A DNA stretch of 64,000 bases from the NCBI GenBank assembly GCA_964634325.1, contig CAZWJF010000002.1, forward strand, positions 124,001-188,000. The letters are read 5' to 3'. This DNA is from JAJXWB01 sp964634325. Its GTDB lineage: Bacteria > Pseudomonadota > Alphaproteobacteria > Rhizobiales > Beijerinckiaceae. Of the stretch, positions 1 through 9,703 are shown piece after piece. A program made the translations under genes and the position numbers. Numbering within the stretch: position 1 is the stretch's first letter; every line of letters begins with the position of its first letter. The notes beneath the pieces were generated by a model, which worked only from the letters and a program-made list of their open reading frames with translations, ran no database searches and was not told the origin of the DNA.

Positions 1-1
1 C

Positions 2-277
2 GGCAAGAAGTTCGACGAGCGCGAAGCGCGAGTCGTGGAGCGCGGCGAGAGAGCGCTCGGCGTGCTCGAAGAAGCTCTGTCCGGCCGAACCTATCTCGTC
101 GGCGACCGGTTGAGCGTCGCCGACATCGCGCTCGTCGCCTACACGCGTCTTGCGCACGAGGGCGGTTTCGTCCTGTCGCATCGCCCGGCGATCCGAAAAT
201 GGATCGCGCAATGCGAGCGCGATCTGAACATTTCTGAAAACATCAAGGCCGCCGCTGGCGGCGCCAGACACGGATAA
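2..277 (+). CDS. Glutathione S-transferase family protein, C-terminal part (5' truncated by window)
   Basis: The reading frame is open from base 2, so the gene begins before the window; only about the last 91 residues are present. They have the all-alpha C-terminal GST domain pattern, including the conserved N-capping box region around LVGDRLSVADIALVAYTR, which helps fold GST helix 6. The thioredoxin-like N-terminal domain with the glutathione site is outside the window, so substrate cannot be judged. The stop lies 5 bases before the gltD start, suggesting co-transcription. Family assignment is firm; the specific subclass is not. Confidence 0.85.
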   Translation, partial: GKKFDEREARVVERGERALGVLEEALSGRTYLVGDRLSVADIALVAYTRLAHEGGFVLSHRPAIRKWIAQCERDLNISENIKAAAGGARHG

Positions 278-282
278 GACCC

Positions 283-1701
<1,419 letters not shown>

Positions 1702-1724
1702 ATGCGCTGTCACGGAAACAAGAA

Positions 1725-1755
1725 AACGCCGCGATCCCGTCGCGGCGTTTTTGTT
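1725..1755 (+). terminator. Intrinsic terminator after gltD
   Basis: A perfect 10-bp stem (1725-1734 paired with 1740-1749), rich in GC and with a 5-base loop, is followed by TTTTGTTT. An A-run just before the stem lets it also serve the convergent L,D-transpeptidase gene on the minus strand, so it is probably bidirectional. Confidence 0.85.
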
Positions 1756-1770
1756 TGTGGAACCAGAGGA

Positions 1771-2409
1771 TCAGCGCAGCACGACGACCTTCGTTCCGAC
1801 GCGAACGCGTTCGTAGAGGTCCTCGACATCGGCGTTGAGCATGCGGATGCAGCCGGAAGAGACCGCATGGCCGATCGTCCAGGGTTCGTTCGAGCCGTGG
1901 ATGCGGAACATCGTGTCGCGATTGCCCGAATAGAGGTACATGGCGCGCGCGCCGAGCGGGTTTTCGAGGCCGCCCGCCATGTGGCGCGGCAGATCAGGAC
2001 GGCGTTTGAGCATCGCGGCAGGCGGCGTCCAAGCGGGCCACTCCGCCTTCCGCCCGACGGTCGCTCGGCCGCTCCACTCGAAACCTTCACGACCGACGCC
2101 CACGTCGTAGCGCATGGCCTGGCCGCCCGTCATCGAGAGATAGAGATAACGGTTTTCCGTATCGATGGTGATGGTGCCGGGCGCCTCGCCGGTCGGGTCG
2201 GCGACCGCAGTGCGCGTCGTCGAGGGATATTCGCGGCCGAGGCTGTAGTCGTCCGGCGTCGCCGTCGTGGGTTCAGCGTAGGTCGCGACGAAATCGCGAT
2301 TGTCCTGACGGGCGAAACGGTCGCCGAAGGCTGCGGCGGGACCGATCGAAAGGATAGCGGCGACGGCTGCGGCGGCCAGCGCGGGAAGATTGTTTTTCAT
2401 GGCGCTCAC
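1771..2409 (-). CDS. L,D-transpeptidase (YkuD domain), exported
   Basis: Periplasmic enzyme expected to form 3-3 peptidoglycan cross-links or attach proteins to peptidoglycan. The first 28 residues form a signal peptide ending in AAAFG. The YkuD catalytic signature is complete: His171 in FRIHGSNEP and SSGCIRM with Cys187 as nucleophile. Length 212 residues is normal for the family. Met4 is an alternative start. It lies downstream of the DUF459 gene on the same strand with a 98-base gap, suggesting a two-gene cell-envelope unit. Confident on family, less on which linkage it makes. Confidence 0.92.
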   Translation of the reverse strand: MSAMKNNLPALAAAAVAAILSIGPAAAFGDRFARQDNRDFVATYAEPTTATPDDYSLGREYPSTTRTAVADPTGEAPGTITIDTENRYLYLSMTGGQAMRYDVGVGREGFEWSGRATVGRKAEWPAWTPPAAMLKRRPDLPRHMAGGLENPLGARAMYLYSGNRDTMFRIHGSNEPWTIGHAVSSGCIRMLNADVEDLYERVRVGTKVVVLR

Positions 2410-2507
2410 TCCAGGACGTTCGACAATTGAACGCTATGGAGGAACGCGGGTTCCCGATGTGCTGGATGTCACCTCGCAAAAATGGGCCTCGGCGCGGCCG
2501 GATCGAA

Positions 2508-3956
2508 CTACCGCCGGGGCCAGCTGAAATCGTCGGCGCGGTTCTTCGGCGCCGTTGGAACGCGTCCCGCGACCGACTCCGCGGAAATGGCGGCCCGGGC
2601 CTGAGGCTTGCGCGCAGCGGCGTCGGCAGGGCCGAGCAATTCGCCATTGAGCGCCACCGGCGGCGCGGTCAGGGGAACGATCGGCCCGAATTCGGGCTTG
2701 GGCGGGGGCGGAGGCGGAGGCGGCGCGATCGCCTGCGGCGCGGCCGGCTTTGCGGCAGGGGCTGCGGGTCCGGGGGGAGCCGCGATGGGCGCGCCCGGTG
2801 CGATTTGCGGGGGCGGCTGCAGCGAAGGCGGCGGCAAAGCGGCGATGGCCGCGTCAGGACTCGGACGCGCGCGTTCCACGAGGCCGCGCATCGCCTGTTC
2901 CGCGAAATAGGCGAGTTTTCGCTGACCCGCCTTGGTGAAATGAACGCCGTCGCTGGTCCTCAATTTCACGATCTGACCTGTGACGTCCGGGCCGAAGACG
3001 CTGAAGCGGCCCTTTTCGTCCGCGAAAGCGTCCCAGATGTCGATGAATTTTCCACCGGCCGCCTCCACGCTCGCGCGATAGATCTCATTGATCTGGGCGA
3101 GATCGCTGGAATAGCGCTCAGCGCGCATCGGCGGCATGCCGACCCAGAAGAGGGGAACCCCCTTGGCCTTGATCTGCGCGATCAGCGCGTCGACCCGCGT
3201 CTTGTAAATGTCTTTCCAATGCGGACTGAGCGGCTCGTAGCGGCCGGCCGCGTCGCGCAGCTCCTGACGGTCGTTCGAGCCGATCATGACGGCGACCGCG
3301 CCGATCGGCTCCGGCGCGGCGAGAATCTCGCGCAGATTCTTTTGCCAGTCGTAGAAGTCGTCGCGCACGAGTCCGGAACTGTCCTTGGTCTTGCGCATGA
3401 CCGCCAGTCCGAGCGCTCCGGACGCGGTTCCGTCCGCCTCCGTATCGGTCATGCCCTGCGCAAGCATGTAGCCGAGATTGTCGCCAACCACCGCCACGGT
3501 CATTTTGGAGGCAGGCTCAGCGACAGCGGCCGGGGGTGCGGCGGCGGGCGGCTGCTGGGGCGCAGGCGTTTCCTTCGTCGCGTCGGCGGTCGCAGGCGAC
3601 TGCGGAGGCGTCGCAGGCTGCGCCTGCTCGGGGGTGGTCGGCGATTGCGGCGTAGCCTGATCGACGGGCGCAGGCGACGGCGCGCCGTCGACGGGCGGGA
3701 CAGCTCCGTCTTCGCTCTTGTGGCCAGGGCCGCGCCAGATGGTCGGCCGCGCCAGCCGCTTGTTGGGGACCAGGCGGCGCACGCGCGGCGCCTGCCGCGC
3801 GGACGACGGCCGCGGATGCTCGGAGCGCGCGCGCTCCTGAAGCCAGAATGTGGCGTTCGACTGCGCAGAATCCTGCGCCTCGGCGCGAGGCGCCGCAGCG
3901 ACCAGAAGAATGCAGACCGCCAGAAGCGGCAGGGCAATCATGCGCAGCAGGAACAT
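2508..3956 (-). CDS. DUF459 / SGNH-hydrolase-fold periplasmic protein with proline-rich segments
   Basis: A 482-residue secreted protein with a signal peptide (1-28, ending AEAQ), a Pro/Ala/Gln-rich linker (about 85-150), an SGNH-fold domain (about 152-365) and a second proline-rich tail (about 370-450, with runs of 4-8 prolines). Block III is present as IGSND (Asn228) and block V as DGVHF (Asp336, His339). At the block I position, where the nucleophilic serine normally sits (GDS), the sequence is GDN (158-160). It may therefore be a non-hydrolytic member or use another residue. Such proteins act on or bind cell-wall glycans; the substrate here is unknown. Confidence 0.8.
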   Translation of the reverse strand: MFLLRMIALPLLAVCILLVAAAPRAEAQDSAQSNATFWLQERARSEHPRPSSARQAPRVRRLVPNKRLARPTIWRGPGHKSEDGAVPPVDGAPSPAPVDQATPQSPTTPEQAQPATPPQSPATADATKETPAPQQPPAAAPPAAVAEPASKMTVAVVGDNLGYMLAQGMTDTEADGTASGALGLAVMRKTKDSSGLVRDDFYDWQKNLREILAAPEPIGAVAVMIGSNDRQELRDAAGRYEPLSPHWKDIYKTRVDALIAQIKAKGVPLFWVGMPPMRAERYSSDLAQINEIYRASVEAAGGKFIDIWDAFADEKGRFSVFGPDVTGQIVKLRTSDGVHFTKAGQRKLAYFAEQAMRGLVERARPSPDAAIAALPPPSLQPPPQIAPGAPIAAPPGPAAPAAKPAAPQAIAPPPPPPPPKPEFGPIVPLTAPPVALNGELLGPADAAARKPQARAAISAESVAGRVPTAPKNRADDFSWPRR

Positions 3957-4072
3957 GGCGCGACTATACTCCGAATTTGGGCGTCGCGAAGGAGCGCCTG
4001 AATGCGCGCGCAGGCTTGACGCTCGCCATCGCCGGACGCATCGTCGCCGAAGGTTCTGAGGGTTTTCCGATC

Positions 4073-4537
4073 ATGCAGGCGATACGACTGGTCCGCGGCG
4101 CTTTCCTCGCATTCGCAATTTCCGCGACCGCGCTCGCGGCCGCGCCGCAGGCGTCGGCGCGGCCGATGACGCCCGCCGAACGTCGCGACGCGCCGCTCTC
4201 GCCGGACATTCCGGCTTGCGACGATCCGATGGTGCTCGGAAAGATCATGTCGCGCTTTTCCACGCGCGAATGGCGCTACTGGGATTCCGGCCTCGCCATC
4301 GCCGGGTTCGACCGGGTCGCCGAGGTCGGCTACCGGACGAACGGCCTCGACTATTATCCGCGTCGTTATTGCGTCGCCCGCGCCATTTTCGAAGGCGGAG
4401 CGACGCGCAAAGTGACCTACGCCGTGGCGAGCGACCTCGGCTGGCTGGGCGTTCTGGGCTTCGGCGTGGAATGGTGCGTCGAAGGCCTCGACCGCAATCA
4501 CGCCTACGGCGGCGACTGCCGGGCTGCGCGGCCCTGA
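4073..4537 (+). CDS. Conserved exported hypothetical protein
   Basis: Start chosen at the ATG that gives a signal peptide (MQAIRLVRGAFLAFAISA, cleavage near AQASARP). The mature part is about 125 residues with four cysteines: one in IPACDDP, one in YCVAR, one in EWCVEG and one in DCRAARP. This is compatible with two disulfides in the periplasm. I do not recognise a functional domain. It sits 33 bases before the RNase T2 gene on the same strand, so the two probably form an exported-protein pair. The open frame extends further upstream, but without a signal-like N-terminus. Confidence 0.7.
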   Translation: MQAIRLVRGAFLAFAISATALAAAPQASARPMTPAERRDAPLSPDIPACDDPMVLGKIMSRFSTREWRYWDSGLAIAGFDRVAEVGYRTNGLDYYPRRYCVARAIFEGGATRKVTYAVASDLGWLGVLGFGVEWCVEGLDRNHAYGGDCRAARP

Positions 4538-4570
4538 TCTGGGCGCTATTTCGATCCAGGTGAGTTTTCG

Positions 4571-5377
4571 ATGCCGGCGCACGCGTTTCGATTTTCCAAG
4601 CCGGCCGCGCGCATCGCGGCGGCGATCGCCCTGCTGACGGTCTTCGCAGCGCCGGCGATGGCGCAGCGCTCGGACTGCATCCTCGACAATTGCGCGGACC
4701 GGCGCGGTCCCACGCGCAACTGGAACGACGCGCCGCGCCGCGGCGATTCCTACAGATCGGATCGCTATTCCGACTACGATCGCACAAGCCCGCGCGGAGC
4801 GAGCCGTCCGGGCGATTTCGACTTCTATGTCCTGTCCCTGTCTTGGTCCTCCGGCTTCTGCGCGACCGGCGGCGCGGACAAGGGCAAGTCGCAATGTTCG
4901 CGCGGCGCCGGCCTCGGCTTTGTCGTCCATGGTTTGTGGCCGCAATACGAGCGCGGGTTTCCGCAGGATTGCGGGCCTTTGCGCTCGCCATCGCGCGTTG
5001 CGCTCGATCAGGCCGAAGGGCTTTTTCCAGACATCGGGCTGGCGCGCTACGAATGGCGCAAGCACGGGACCTGTTCAGGAAAAAGTCCGGCCGACTATTT
5101 CGCCGACGTGCGGCGTGCGCGCGATTCGGTCGTGATTCCCCAACAGTTCGAGCGCGCGCGCGGCGATCAAGACATGAGCCCCGCGGCGATTCTGCGCGCT
5201 TTCGAAACGGCCAATCCGCGGCTGCGCCCGGGCATGGCCGCTGTCGGTTGCCGCTCCGGCGTGCTGCAGGAGGTGCGCTTCTGCATGTCGAAGGATCTGC
5301 GCGATTTCAGGCCCTGCCCGGAAGTTGCGCGCTCCTCCTGCCGCACCGGCCAGATCAACGTGCCCGGTCCGCTGTAA
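4571..5377 (+). CDS. Ribonuclease T2 family protein, secreted
   Basis: Endoribonuclease of the T2/RNase I family, cleaving RNA through a 2',3'-cyclic phosphate. Residues 1-31 form a signal peptide ending AMAQ. Both catalytic segments are intact: CAS-1 FVVHGLWPQY (His120) and CAS-2 YEWRKHGTCSGK (Glu161, His165). Paired cysteines around these segments fit the family disulfides. A 50-residue Arg/Asp-rich segment lies between the signal and the catalytic domain. At 268 residues it is normal for bacterial members. Likely role is periplasmic or extracellular RNA scavenging. Confidence 0.92.
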   Translation: MPAHAFRFSKPAARIAAAIALLTVFAAPAMAQRSDCILDNCADRRGPTRNWNDAPRRGDSYRSDRYSDYDRTSPRGASRPGDFDFYVLSLSWSSGFCATGGADKGKSQCSRGAGLGFVVHGLWPQYERGFPQDCGPLRSPSRVALDQAEGLFPDIGLARYEWRKHGTCSGKSPADYFADVRRARDSVVIPQQFERARGDQDMSPAAILRAFETANPRLRPGMAAVGCRSGVLQEVRFCMSKDLRDFRPCPEVARSSCRTGQINVPGPL

Positions 5378-5408
5378 CGATCATGCGGCCTGCGGCGCGC
5401 ATTCGCGC

Positions 5409-6254
5409 ATGAACTATCGTCATGCGTTTCACGCCGGCAATTTCGCCGACGTTTTCAAGCATGCGCTGCTTGTGCGCATTCTTCTGTACCTCAATCGCAA
5501 GGACGCGCCCTACCGCGTGATCGACACGCACGCGGGGGAGGGCGCCTACGATCTCGCGCGTGAGGAGGCCGACCGTACGGGCGAATGGCGCGACGGCGTC
5601 GGCCGATTGGCGTCGGTCGATCGCGCAAGCGAGGCGGGCGCCCTGCTGACGCCGTATCTCGATCTGATCGGCGCTCGCGATGCGGACGGTCGCCCCGACT
5701 TGTATCCGGGCTCGCCGATGATCGCGCAGAAGCTTACACGGCCGCAGGACAGGCTCGTATTCTGCGAGAAGCATCCAGAGGCTTACGCCGCGCTGAAGAG
5801 GCGCTTCGCGCGCGACCGGCGGGCCAAGGCGCTCGATCTCGACGGATGGACCGCGCTGGGCGCTTTCACGCCGCCGCCGGAGCGACGCGGCTTGATGCTG
5901 GTCGATCCGCCCTTCGAGGCCCGCGACGAGTTCGACCGCCTCGCGAGAGGCTTTTCCGTCGCCTTCGGCAAATGGAGCACAGGCGTCTACGCCCTGTGGT
6001 TTCCGGTCAAGGATCCGCGCGACGCTCAAGCGCTGTGGGACGCGGTCCGCACGTCCGGCGCACAACGCGCGCTGCGGCTGGAGCTTGCTGTAGCGCCGCC
6101 GGGGGACAGCGGGCTGACTCGCACCGGGCTGATCGTCGTCAATCCACCCTATGTGCTGGGCTCGGAAGCGCTTGTGCTGCTGCCGACGCTTGTTCGGCTC
6201 ATGGAGTGGACGCCCGGCGCCGGCGGCTATTCGATCCAGAGCTTCGGCGACTGA
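5409..6254 (+). CDS. rlmJ: 23S rRNA (adenine(2030)-N6)-methyltransferase RlmJ
   Basis: SAM-dependent methyltransferase that makes m6A2030 in 23S rRNA. The N-terminus MNYRHAFHAGNFADVFKH is the family hallmark and fixes the start at 5409. The SAM-binding segment is VIDTHAGEGAYDL (about 36-48) and the catalytic DPPF tetrapeptide of N6-adenine methyltransferases is present (LMLVDPPFEARDEF). Length 281 residues is normal. It starts 31 bases after the RNase T2 stop. Confidence 0.93.
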   Translation: MNYRHAFHAGNFADVFKHALLVRILLYLNRKDAPYRVIDTHAGEGAYDLAREEADRTGEWRDGVGRLASVDRASEAGALLTPYLDLIGARDADGRPDLYPGSPMIAQKLTRPQDRLVFCEKHPEAYAALKRRFARDRRAKALDLDGWTALGAFTPPPERRGLMLVDPPFEARDEFDRLARGFSVAFGKWSTGVYALWFPVKDPRDAQALWDAVRTSGAQRALRLELAVAPPGDSGLTRTGLIVVNPPYVLGSEALVLLPTLVRLMEWTPGAGGYSIQSFGD

Positions 6255-6262
6255 CGCGCAAC

Positions 6263-6288
6263 AAAAAAGCCCGGCGTCGCCGCCGGGC
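6263..6288 (-). terminator. Intrinsic terminator of the Omp25-like gene
   Basis: An 8-bp GC stem (6269-6276 with 6281-6288, loop TCGC) is preceded on the plus strand by AAAAAA, which reads as a U-run after the hairpin on the minus strand. It lies 23 bases after the stop of the minus-strand porin gene. It lacks T residues on the plus-strand side, so it is oriented for the minus strand. Confidence 0.8.
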
Positions 6289-6310
6289 CAGTCGCTGGAG
6301 AGAAGCCTGA

Positions 6311-7000
6311 TTAGAAGCGGTAATTCACGCCCGCGCGGATCTGCGACACGTTGAGGCCGGAATTCACCCAGTCCGGCGAAAAGGTGAAGAGCTCTTTCGA
6401 GGCGAGAGACGTGAACATGTATTCCGCCTTCGCCGAAACGTGATCCGTGAAGGCGTATTCGAGGCCCGCGCCGAGCGCGAAGCCGGCCTGGAAGCTGGAC
6501 GACGATCCGAAGAACGGCACGGCGCGCCAGTCGTTGACGTTGTTGGAGACCGAGCCCATCGCCAGACCGCCGGTGAGATAGACCAGCGCGCGATCCGCCG
6601 CGAAGCCGGCGCGGGCGCGCACTGTGGCTAGGCTGTTCAGCTTGCCCTGGCCGTTGAAGCCGAAGAACGGGAGCTGGTTCGTATTCTTGACGCCGGTCAG
6701 ATCCCAGTCGCCTTCGAGGCCGAGCACGAAGTTCTGCGCCGCCTGCCAGTTGAAGCCGCCGGTAATGCCGCCCGTGAAGCCCGAGGGTTTGCCGAACAGC
6801 TGCTCGGAGCCGTTGGTGAACGAGCCCCAGCCATAACCGGCGTTGAGGCCGAGATAGAAGCCGGTCCAGGTGAAGACCGGCGCCGGCGCCGCATAATAGT
6901 CCGAACGGGGTGCGCGACGGCTAGGAAGGTCGGCGGCCTGCGCCACGCCAGCGCAGGCGACGGTCGCCAGAGCCACGCCTGCCAGAAGAATCCGTTTCAT
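6311..7000 (-). CDS. Outer membrane beta-barrel protein, Omp25/RopB-like porin family
   Basis: A 229-residue outer membrane protein. The start is the ATG at 7000; a TTG two codons upstream is less likely. The signal peptide is MKRILLAGVALATVACAGVAQA, followed by a short basic linker (PSRRAPR) and the typical FTWTGFYLGLNAGYGWGSF opening of the barrel. The last residues, GVNYRF, end in phenylalanine, the BAM insertion signal. Alternating hydrophobic strands fit an 8-stranded barrel. Homologues are abundant structural proteins in Rhizobiales, anchoring the outer membrane. The leader contains a long inverted repeat. Confidence 0.9.
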   Translation of the reverse strand: MKRILLAGVALATVACAGVAQAADLPSRRAPRSDYYAAPAPVFTWTGFYLGLNAGYGWGSFTNGSEQLFGKPSGFTGGITGGFNWQAAQNFVLGLEGDWDLTGVKNTNQLPFFGFNGQGKLNSLATVRARAGFAADRALVYLTGGLAMGSVSNNVNDWRAVPFFGSSSSFQAGFALGAGLEYAFTDHVSAKAEYMFTSLASKELFTFSPDWVNSGLNVSQIRAGVNYRF

Positions 7001-7337
7001 AACCAAACTCCGATACGCAACGCGAACGCTCGCTGTTTTCGTAAATCGTTATACAAGCGTTCAGGTAAACGAAAACTTACCTTGCGAGCGTTCAGCATTG
7101 TGGCGGCAAGTTGGCGCAAATATTCTCAGACGTTCTTTATGTATTTCTGAAAATAGCGATTGAATATCTTCCATTTCGCCGGATGAGCGGCCGTATTGCT
7201 TCGGTCGACGCGGCTCGAGGCGCTCTAGTATGGTTACTTGCGCGTTAAAACGACGCTTTGACTGAACTTCGAGGTCGGCGATAGTCGTGTACGACCGGTC
7301 GCGGGGCGCGCGGCTCGACGGAAAAGCAGGAGAGGGC
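7001..7337. promoter_or_regulatory. Divergent intergenic region (337 bases) between the Omp25-like gene and the SDR gene
   Basis: An AT-richer spacer that must hold promoters in both directions. The minus-strand half contains TATAAC (about 7050-7055) as a possible -10 element and a large inverted repeat, listed separately. The plus-strand side has an AGGAGAGGG ribosome-binding site directly before the SDR ATG at 7338. I see no convincing gene inside it. Confidence 0.6.
7024..7093 (-). repeat. Long inverted repeat in the leader of the Omp25-like gene
   Basis: GAACGCTCGC (7024-7033) pairs perfectly with GCGAGCGTTC (7084-7093), and the inner arm GTTTTCGT (7035-7042) pairs with ACGAAAAC (7069-7076). 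About 26 bases remain in the loop, which includes TATAAC on the minus strand. On that strand it lies 24-93 bases upstream of the start codon. It could be a leader hairpin affecting mRNA stability, or an operator. Confidence 0.6.
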
Positions 7338-8090
7338 ATGCGAGCGGCAGGGGAGGTCGCCTTGGTGACCGGCGGGGCGCGGCGGATCGGTCGCGCGATC
7401 GTCGAAAGGCTGGCCGCCGATGGGGCGGCGATTGCGATCCATGCGAGCGAGCGATCGGCGCGAGAGGCGCAGAGCCTCGCCGACCGACTGGCGTCTCGCG
7501 GCGCGCGGGCGGCCGTCGTGGTCGCAGATCTCGCAGACGCCGGCGCGGCCGAGACGCTGGTCGATCGTGCGGCGCAACTGTTCGGACCGCTCACGCGCCT
7601 GATCAACAATGCGTCGATCTTCGAGGCGGATGACGCAGCGACGTTTTCGGTCGCAGATTTCGATCGTCACATCGCGATCAATCTGCGCGCGCCGCTCGTT
7701 CTTGCGCAGAAGTTCGCAGCCGCTCTGCCCGACTCGATCACCGGCGCGATCGTCAATCTGGTCGATCAGCGCGTGCTGCGGCCTGATCCCCACTATTTCA
7801 GCTATTCGATCTCAAAAGCCGGCTTGCTGGCCGCCACGACCACGATGGCGCAGGCTTTCGCCCCGCGCGTGAGGGTGAACGCCGTCGGACCCGGTCCCGT
7901 CCTGCCGAACCAGAACGAGGGCCAAGCAGCGTTCGACGCCGAAGTCGCGGTGGCGCCGCTCCGCCGGGCCATCGGCGTCGAAGAGATCGCCGACGCCGTC
8001 GCGTGGCTTATCGCCGCACCGGGGGTGACGGGCCAGATGATCGCCGTCGACGCCGGCCAGCATATCGCCTGGGGCGCGGGACCGGCCTGA
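7338..8090 (+). CDS. SDR family oxidoreductase, pteridine-reductase (FolM/PTR1)-like
   Basis: NADPH-dependent short-chain dehydrogenase of 250 residues. The cofactor motif TGGARRIGRA (11-20) has the basic RR characteristic of NADPH-using pteridine reductases. NNAS is at about 90-93. The catalytic pair is Tyr156 and Lys160 (YSISK). Thirteen residues before the tyrosine, where most SDRs have serine, there is Asp143 (NLVDQRV); an Asp with this spacing is the mark of PTR1/FolM enzymes that reduce dihydrofolate or dihydrobiopterin. The start is set by a strong AGGAGAGGG site. Activity remains inferred from sequence. Confidence 0.82.
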   Translation: MRAAGEVALVTGGARRIGRAIVERLAADGAAIAIHASERSAREAQSLADRLASRGARAAVVVADLADAGAAETLVDRAAQLFGPLTRLINNASIFEADDAATFSVADFDRHIAINLRAPLVLAQKFAAALPDSITGAIVNLVDQRVLRPDPHYFSYSISKAGLLAATTTMAQAFAPRVRVNAVGPGPVLPNQNEGQAAFDAEVAVAPLRRAIGVEEIADAVAWLIAAPGVTGQMIAVDAGQHIAWGAGPA

Positions 8091-8096
8091 ACAGGA

Positions 8097-8366
8097 TCAA
8101 TCGGCGGTCGGCAACCGGCGCATGGTGAATTCGATCTCGCCGTCCTCGCAGACGCGCCAGAATTCGATCTCGGTCATATAGGCGGCCTTGGGGTACAGAT
8201 CGAACCATTCGCGCGCCTTGGCGCGCGCCTCAAGGCGAGGAAGCCGAAAGGTTTCACGCCGCCACGCGCTGCTCGAGCCCAAGGGCCGGGCCCGGCTGCG
8301 CGCGCCCAGCCTGCGGGCGAGATCGCCCGGACTCCCGCGTCTCCGTGCGGTCGGCTCTTCGCTCAT
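8097..8366 (-). CDS. Conserved small hypothetical protein
   Basis: An 89-residue soluble protein starting MSEEPTARR. The first 50 residues are Arg-rich and low in complexity. The conserved-looking part is the C-terminal half, with REWFDLYPKAAYMTEIEFWRV and a final EIEFTMRRLP. The stop is 6 bases from the convergent SDR stop. No known domain recognised. The frame continues upstream of the chosen start but with arginine-rich, shadow-like composition, so the short version is preferred. Confidence 0.6.
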   Translation of the reverse strand: MSEEPTARRRGSPGDLARRLGARSRARPLGSSSAWRRETFRLPRLEARAKAREWFDLYPKAAYMTEIEFWRVCEDGEIEFTMRRLPTAD

Positions 8367-8527
8367 CGCCAGGCTCCCAAGGGACGATACAAGGATAACG
8401 CGGCGGGCTGCGCCGGGCGAGTCGTTTCCGGGTCGGCGGGGCCGCCGAGGCATTTTGATCCAGGCCCTGCTTTCGCCGCCGCTTTTCTGGCATAATGATT
8501 TCTGAAGCTGGGCTAGAGAAGCCTCGG

Positions 8528-9694
8528 ATGAAGCAGCGTCGCGCACTCCTCGTGGTCGCAGCGCTGGTCGCGATACCTGTCGCGGCTGGCGCGGCTTTGG
8601 CGCGTCTGTCGCTTTGGCCCTCTGGCGACGCCATGCAGGCTCCGGAACCTGAAATCGCCGGGGCGCAGACCGGAGCGCCGACCGTGCTCGCCAGCCTCGA
8701 CGCTGCGCCGTCGTTCGCTCCGGCGCTTCGTTTGCGGACCTATATGCCGGCTCCCGTCGCCGCACCCGCCCCGATCGCCCCGGATCCCGCTCCGTCCGAG
8801 GTTTCAGCGGCCGCTGTCGAGCCGAACACGACCGTGGTTTCGATCGACGCGCCGTCGCCGCCGGTCCGGCCGAGCGCGCTTATGCTGATGGGCGAGGCGC
8901 CGTTCCCCCCAGCGCGCCCGGACGAGCTCGCCGCGCGCGTCGTCGTCGCCTCGTTGAGCCCGCAGGCGCCCGCGCCTGAAATCAAGCCGCCGCTGGTCGA
9001 ACCGCAGCCGATGCCTGCGCCCGCGCAGAGCGTCGCCGAACAGGCGCCCGCCGCCGACGTTCCTTTCGCCAGAGGGCAAAACGCCTTCGTTCGCATCTTC
9101 AAGAAAGAGGGCGAACTCGAACTCTGGCTGAAGCGCGGCGACCGGTACGCGCTGTTCAAGACCTACCAGGTCTGCAAATGGTCCGGCCACCTCGGACCGA
9201 AGATGCGCGAGGGCGACTATCAGTCTCCCGAAGGCTTCTACTCCGTCTCGGCGAAGCAGTTGCATCCGAAGTCGAAGTACCACCGCGCCTTCAACGTCGG
9301 CTTCCCGAATGCGCTGGACAAGCAACTCGGCTACACGGGCGGGGCGCTGATGGTGCACGGCGATTGCCAGTCGGTCGGCTGTTTCGCCATGACGGATCGC
9401 GGCATCGACGAGATTTACGGCTACGTAGCGGCCGCGATCGGCGCCGGCCAGCACGAGGTGCCGGTCCACATCTTTCCGTTCCGCATGACCAATTCCAATC
9501 TGGCGTCGGAGACGGGGCAGGGCCTGCTTGCTTTCGCGTCGAGCGGCAACGAGCAATACGCTTCTTTCTGGCGCAACCTGAAAGAAGGCTACGATCTGTT
9601 CGACAGAACGGGCGAGCCGCCAACCGCCTACGCGTGCAACGGGCGTTACGCGTTCAACGCGTCGGCGGCCTGCAAGCGAATCGCCGGTTGGTGA
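8528..9694 (+). CDS. Murein L,D-transpeptidase, YafK-like, with proline-rich linker
   Basis: A 388-residue envelope enzyme. The N-terminus has a single hydrophobic segment (about 5-25) serving as signal anchor. A Pro/Ala-rich linker of roughly 140 residues follows, which may span the periplasm. The YkuD/YafK catalytic domain is C-terminal, with His277 in LMVHGDCQS and Cys285 in SVGCFAMTD; FNVGFPNALDKQLGYTGG is typical of the YafK branch. YafK-type enzymes also remove Braun-type lipoproteins from peptidoglycan, so cross-linking versus hydrolysis cannot be decided. A start 11 codons upstream is possible but gives a poorer N-terminus. Confidence 0.87.
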   Translation: MKQRRALLVVAALVAIPVAAGAALARLSLWPSGDAMQAPEPEIAGAQTGAPTVLASLDAAPSFAPALRLRTYMPAPVAAPAPIAPDPAPSEVSAAAVEPNTTVVSIDAPSPPVRPSALMLMGEAPFPPARPDELAARVVVASLSPQAPAPEIKPPLVEPQPMPAPAQSVAEQAPAADVPFARGQNAFVRIFKKEGELELWLKRGDRYALFKTYQVCKWSGHLGPKMREGDYQSPEGFYSVSAKQLHPKSKYHRAFNVGFPNALDKQLGYTGGALMVHGDCQSVGCFAMTDRGIDEIYGYVAAAIGAGQHEVPVHIFPFRMTNSNLASETGQGLLAFASSGNEQYASFWRNLKEGYDLFDRTGEPPTAYACNGRYAFNASAACKRIAGW

Positions 9695-9703
9695 GCGGCC
9701 GCC

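Noticed and set aside
2427..4001. A 524-codon plus-strand frame opposite the DUF459 gene
   Set aside because: Arg/Gly-rich low-complexity translation that mirrors the proline-rich segments of the real minus-strand gene.
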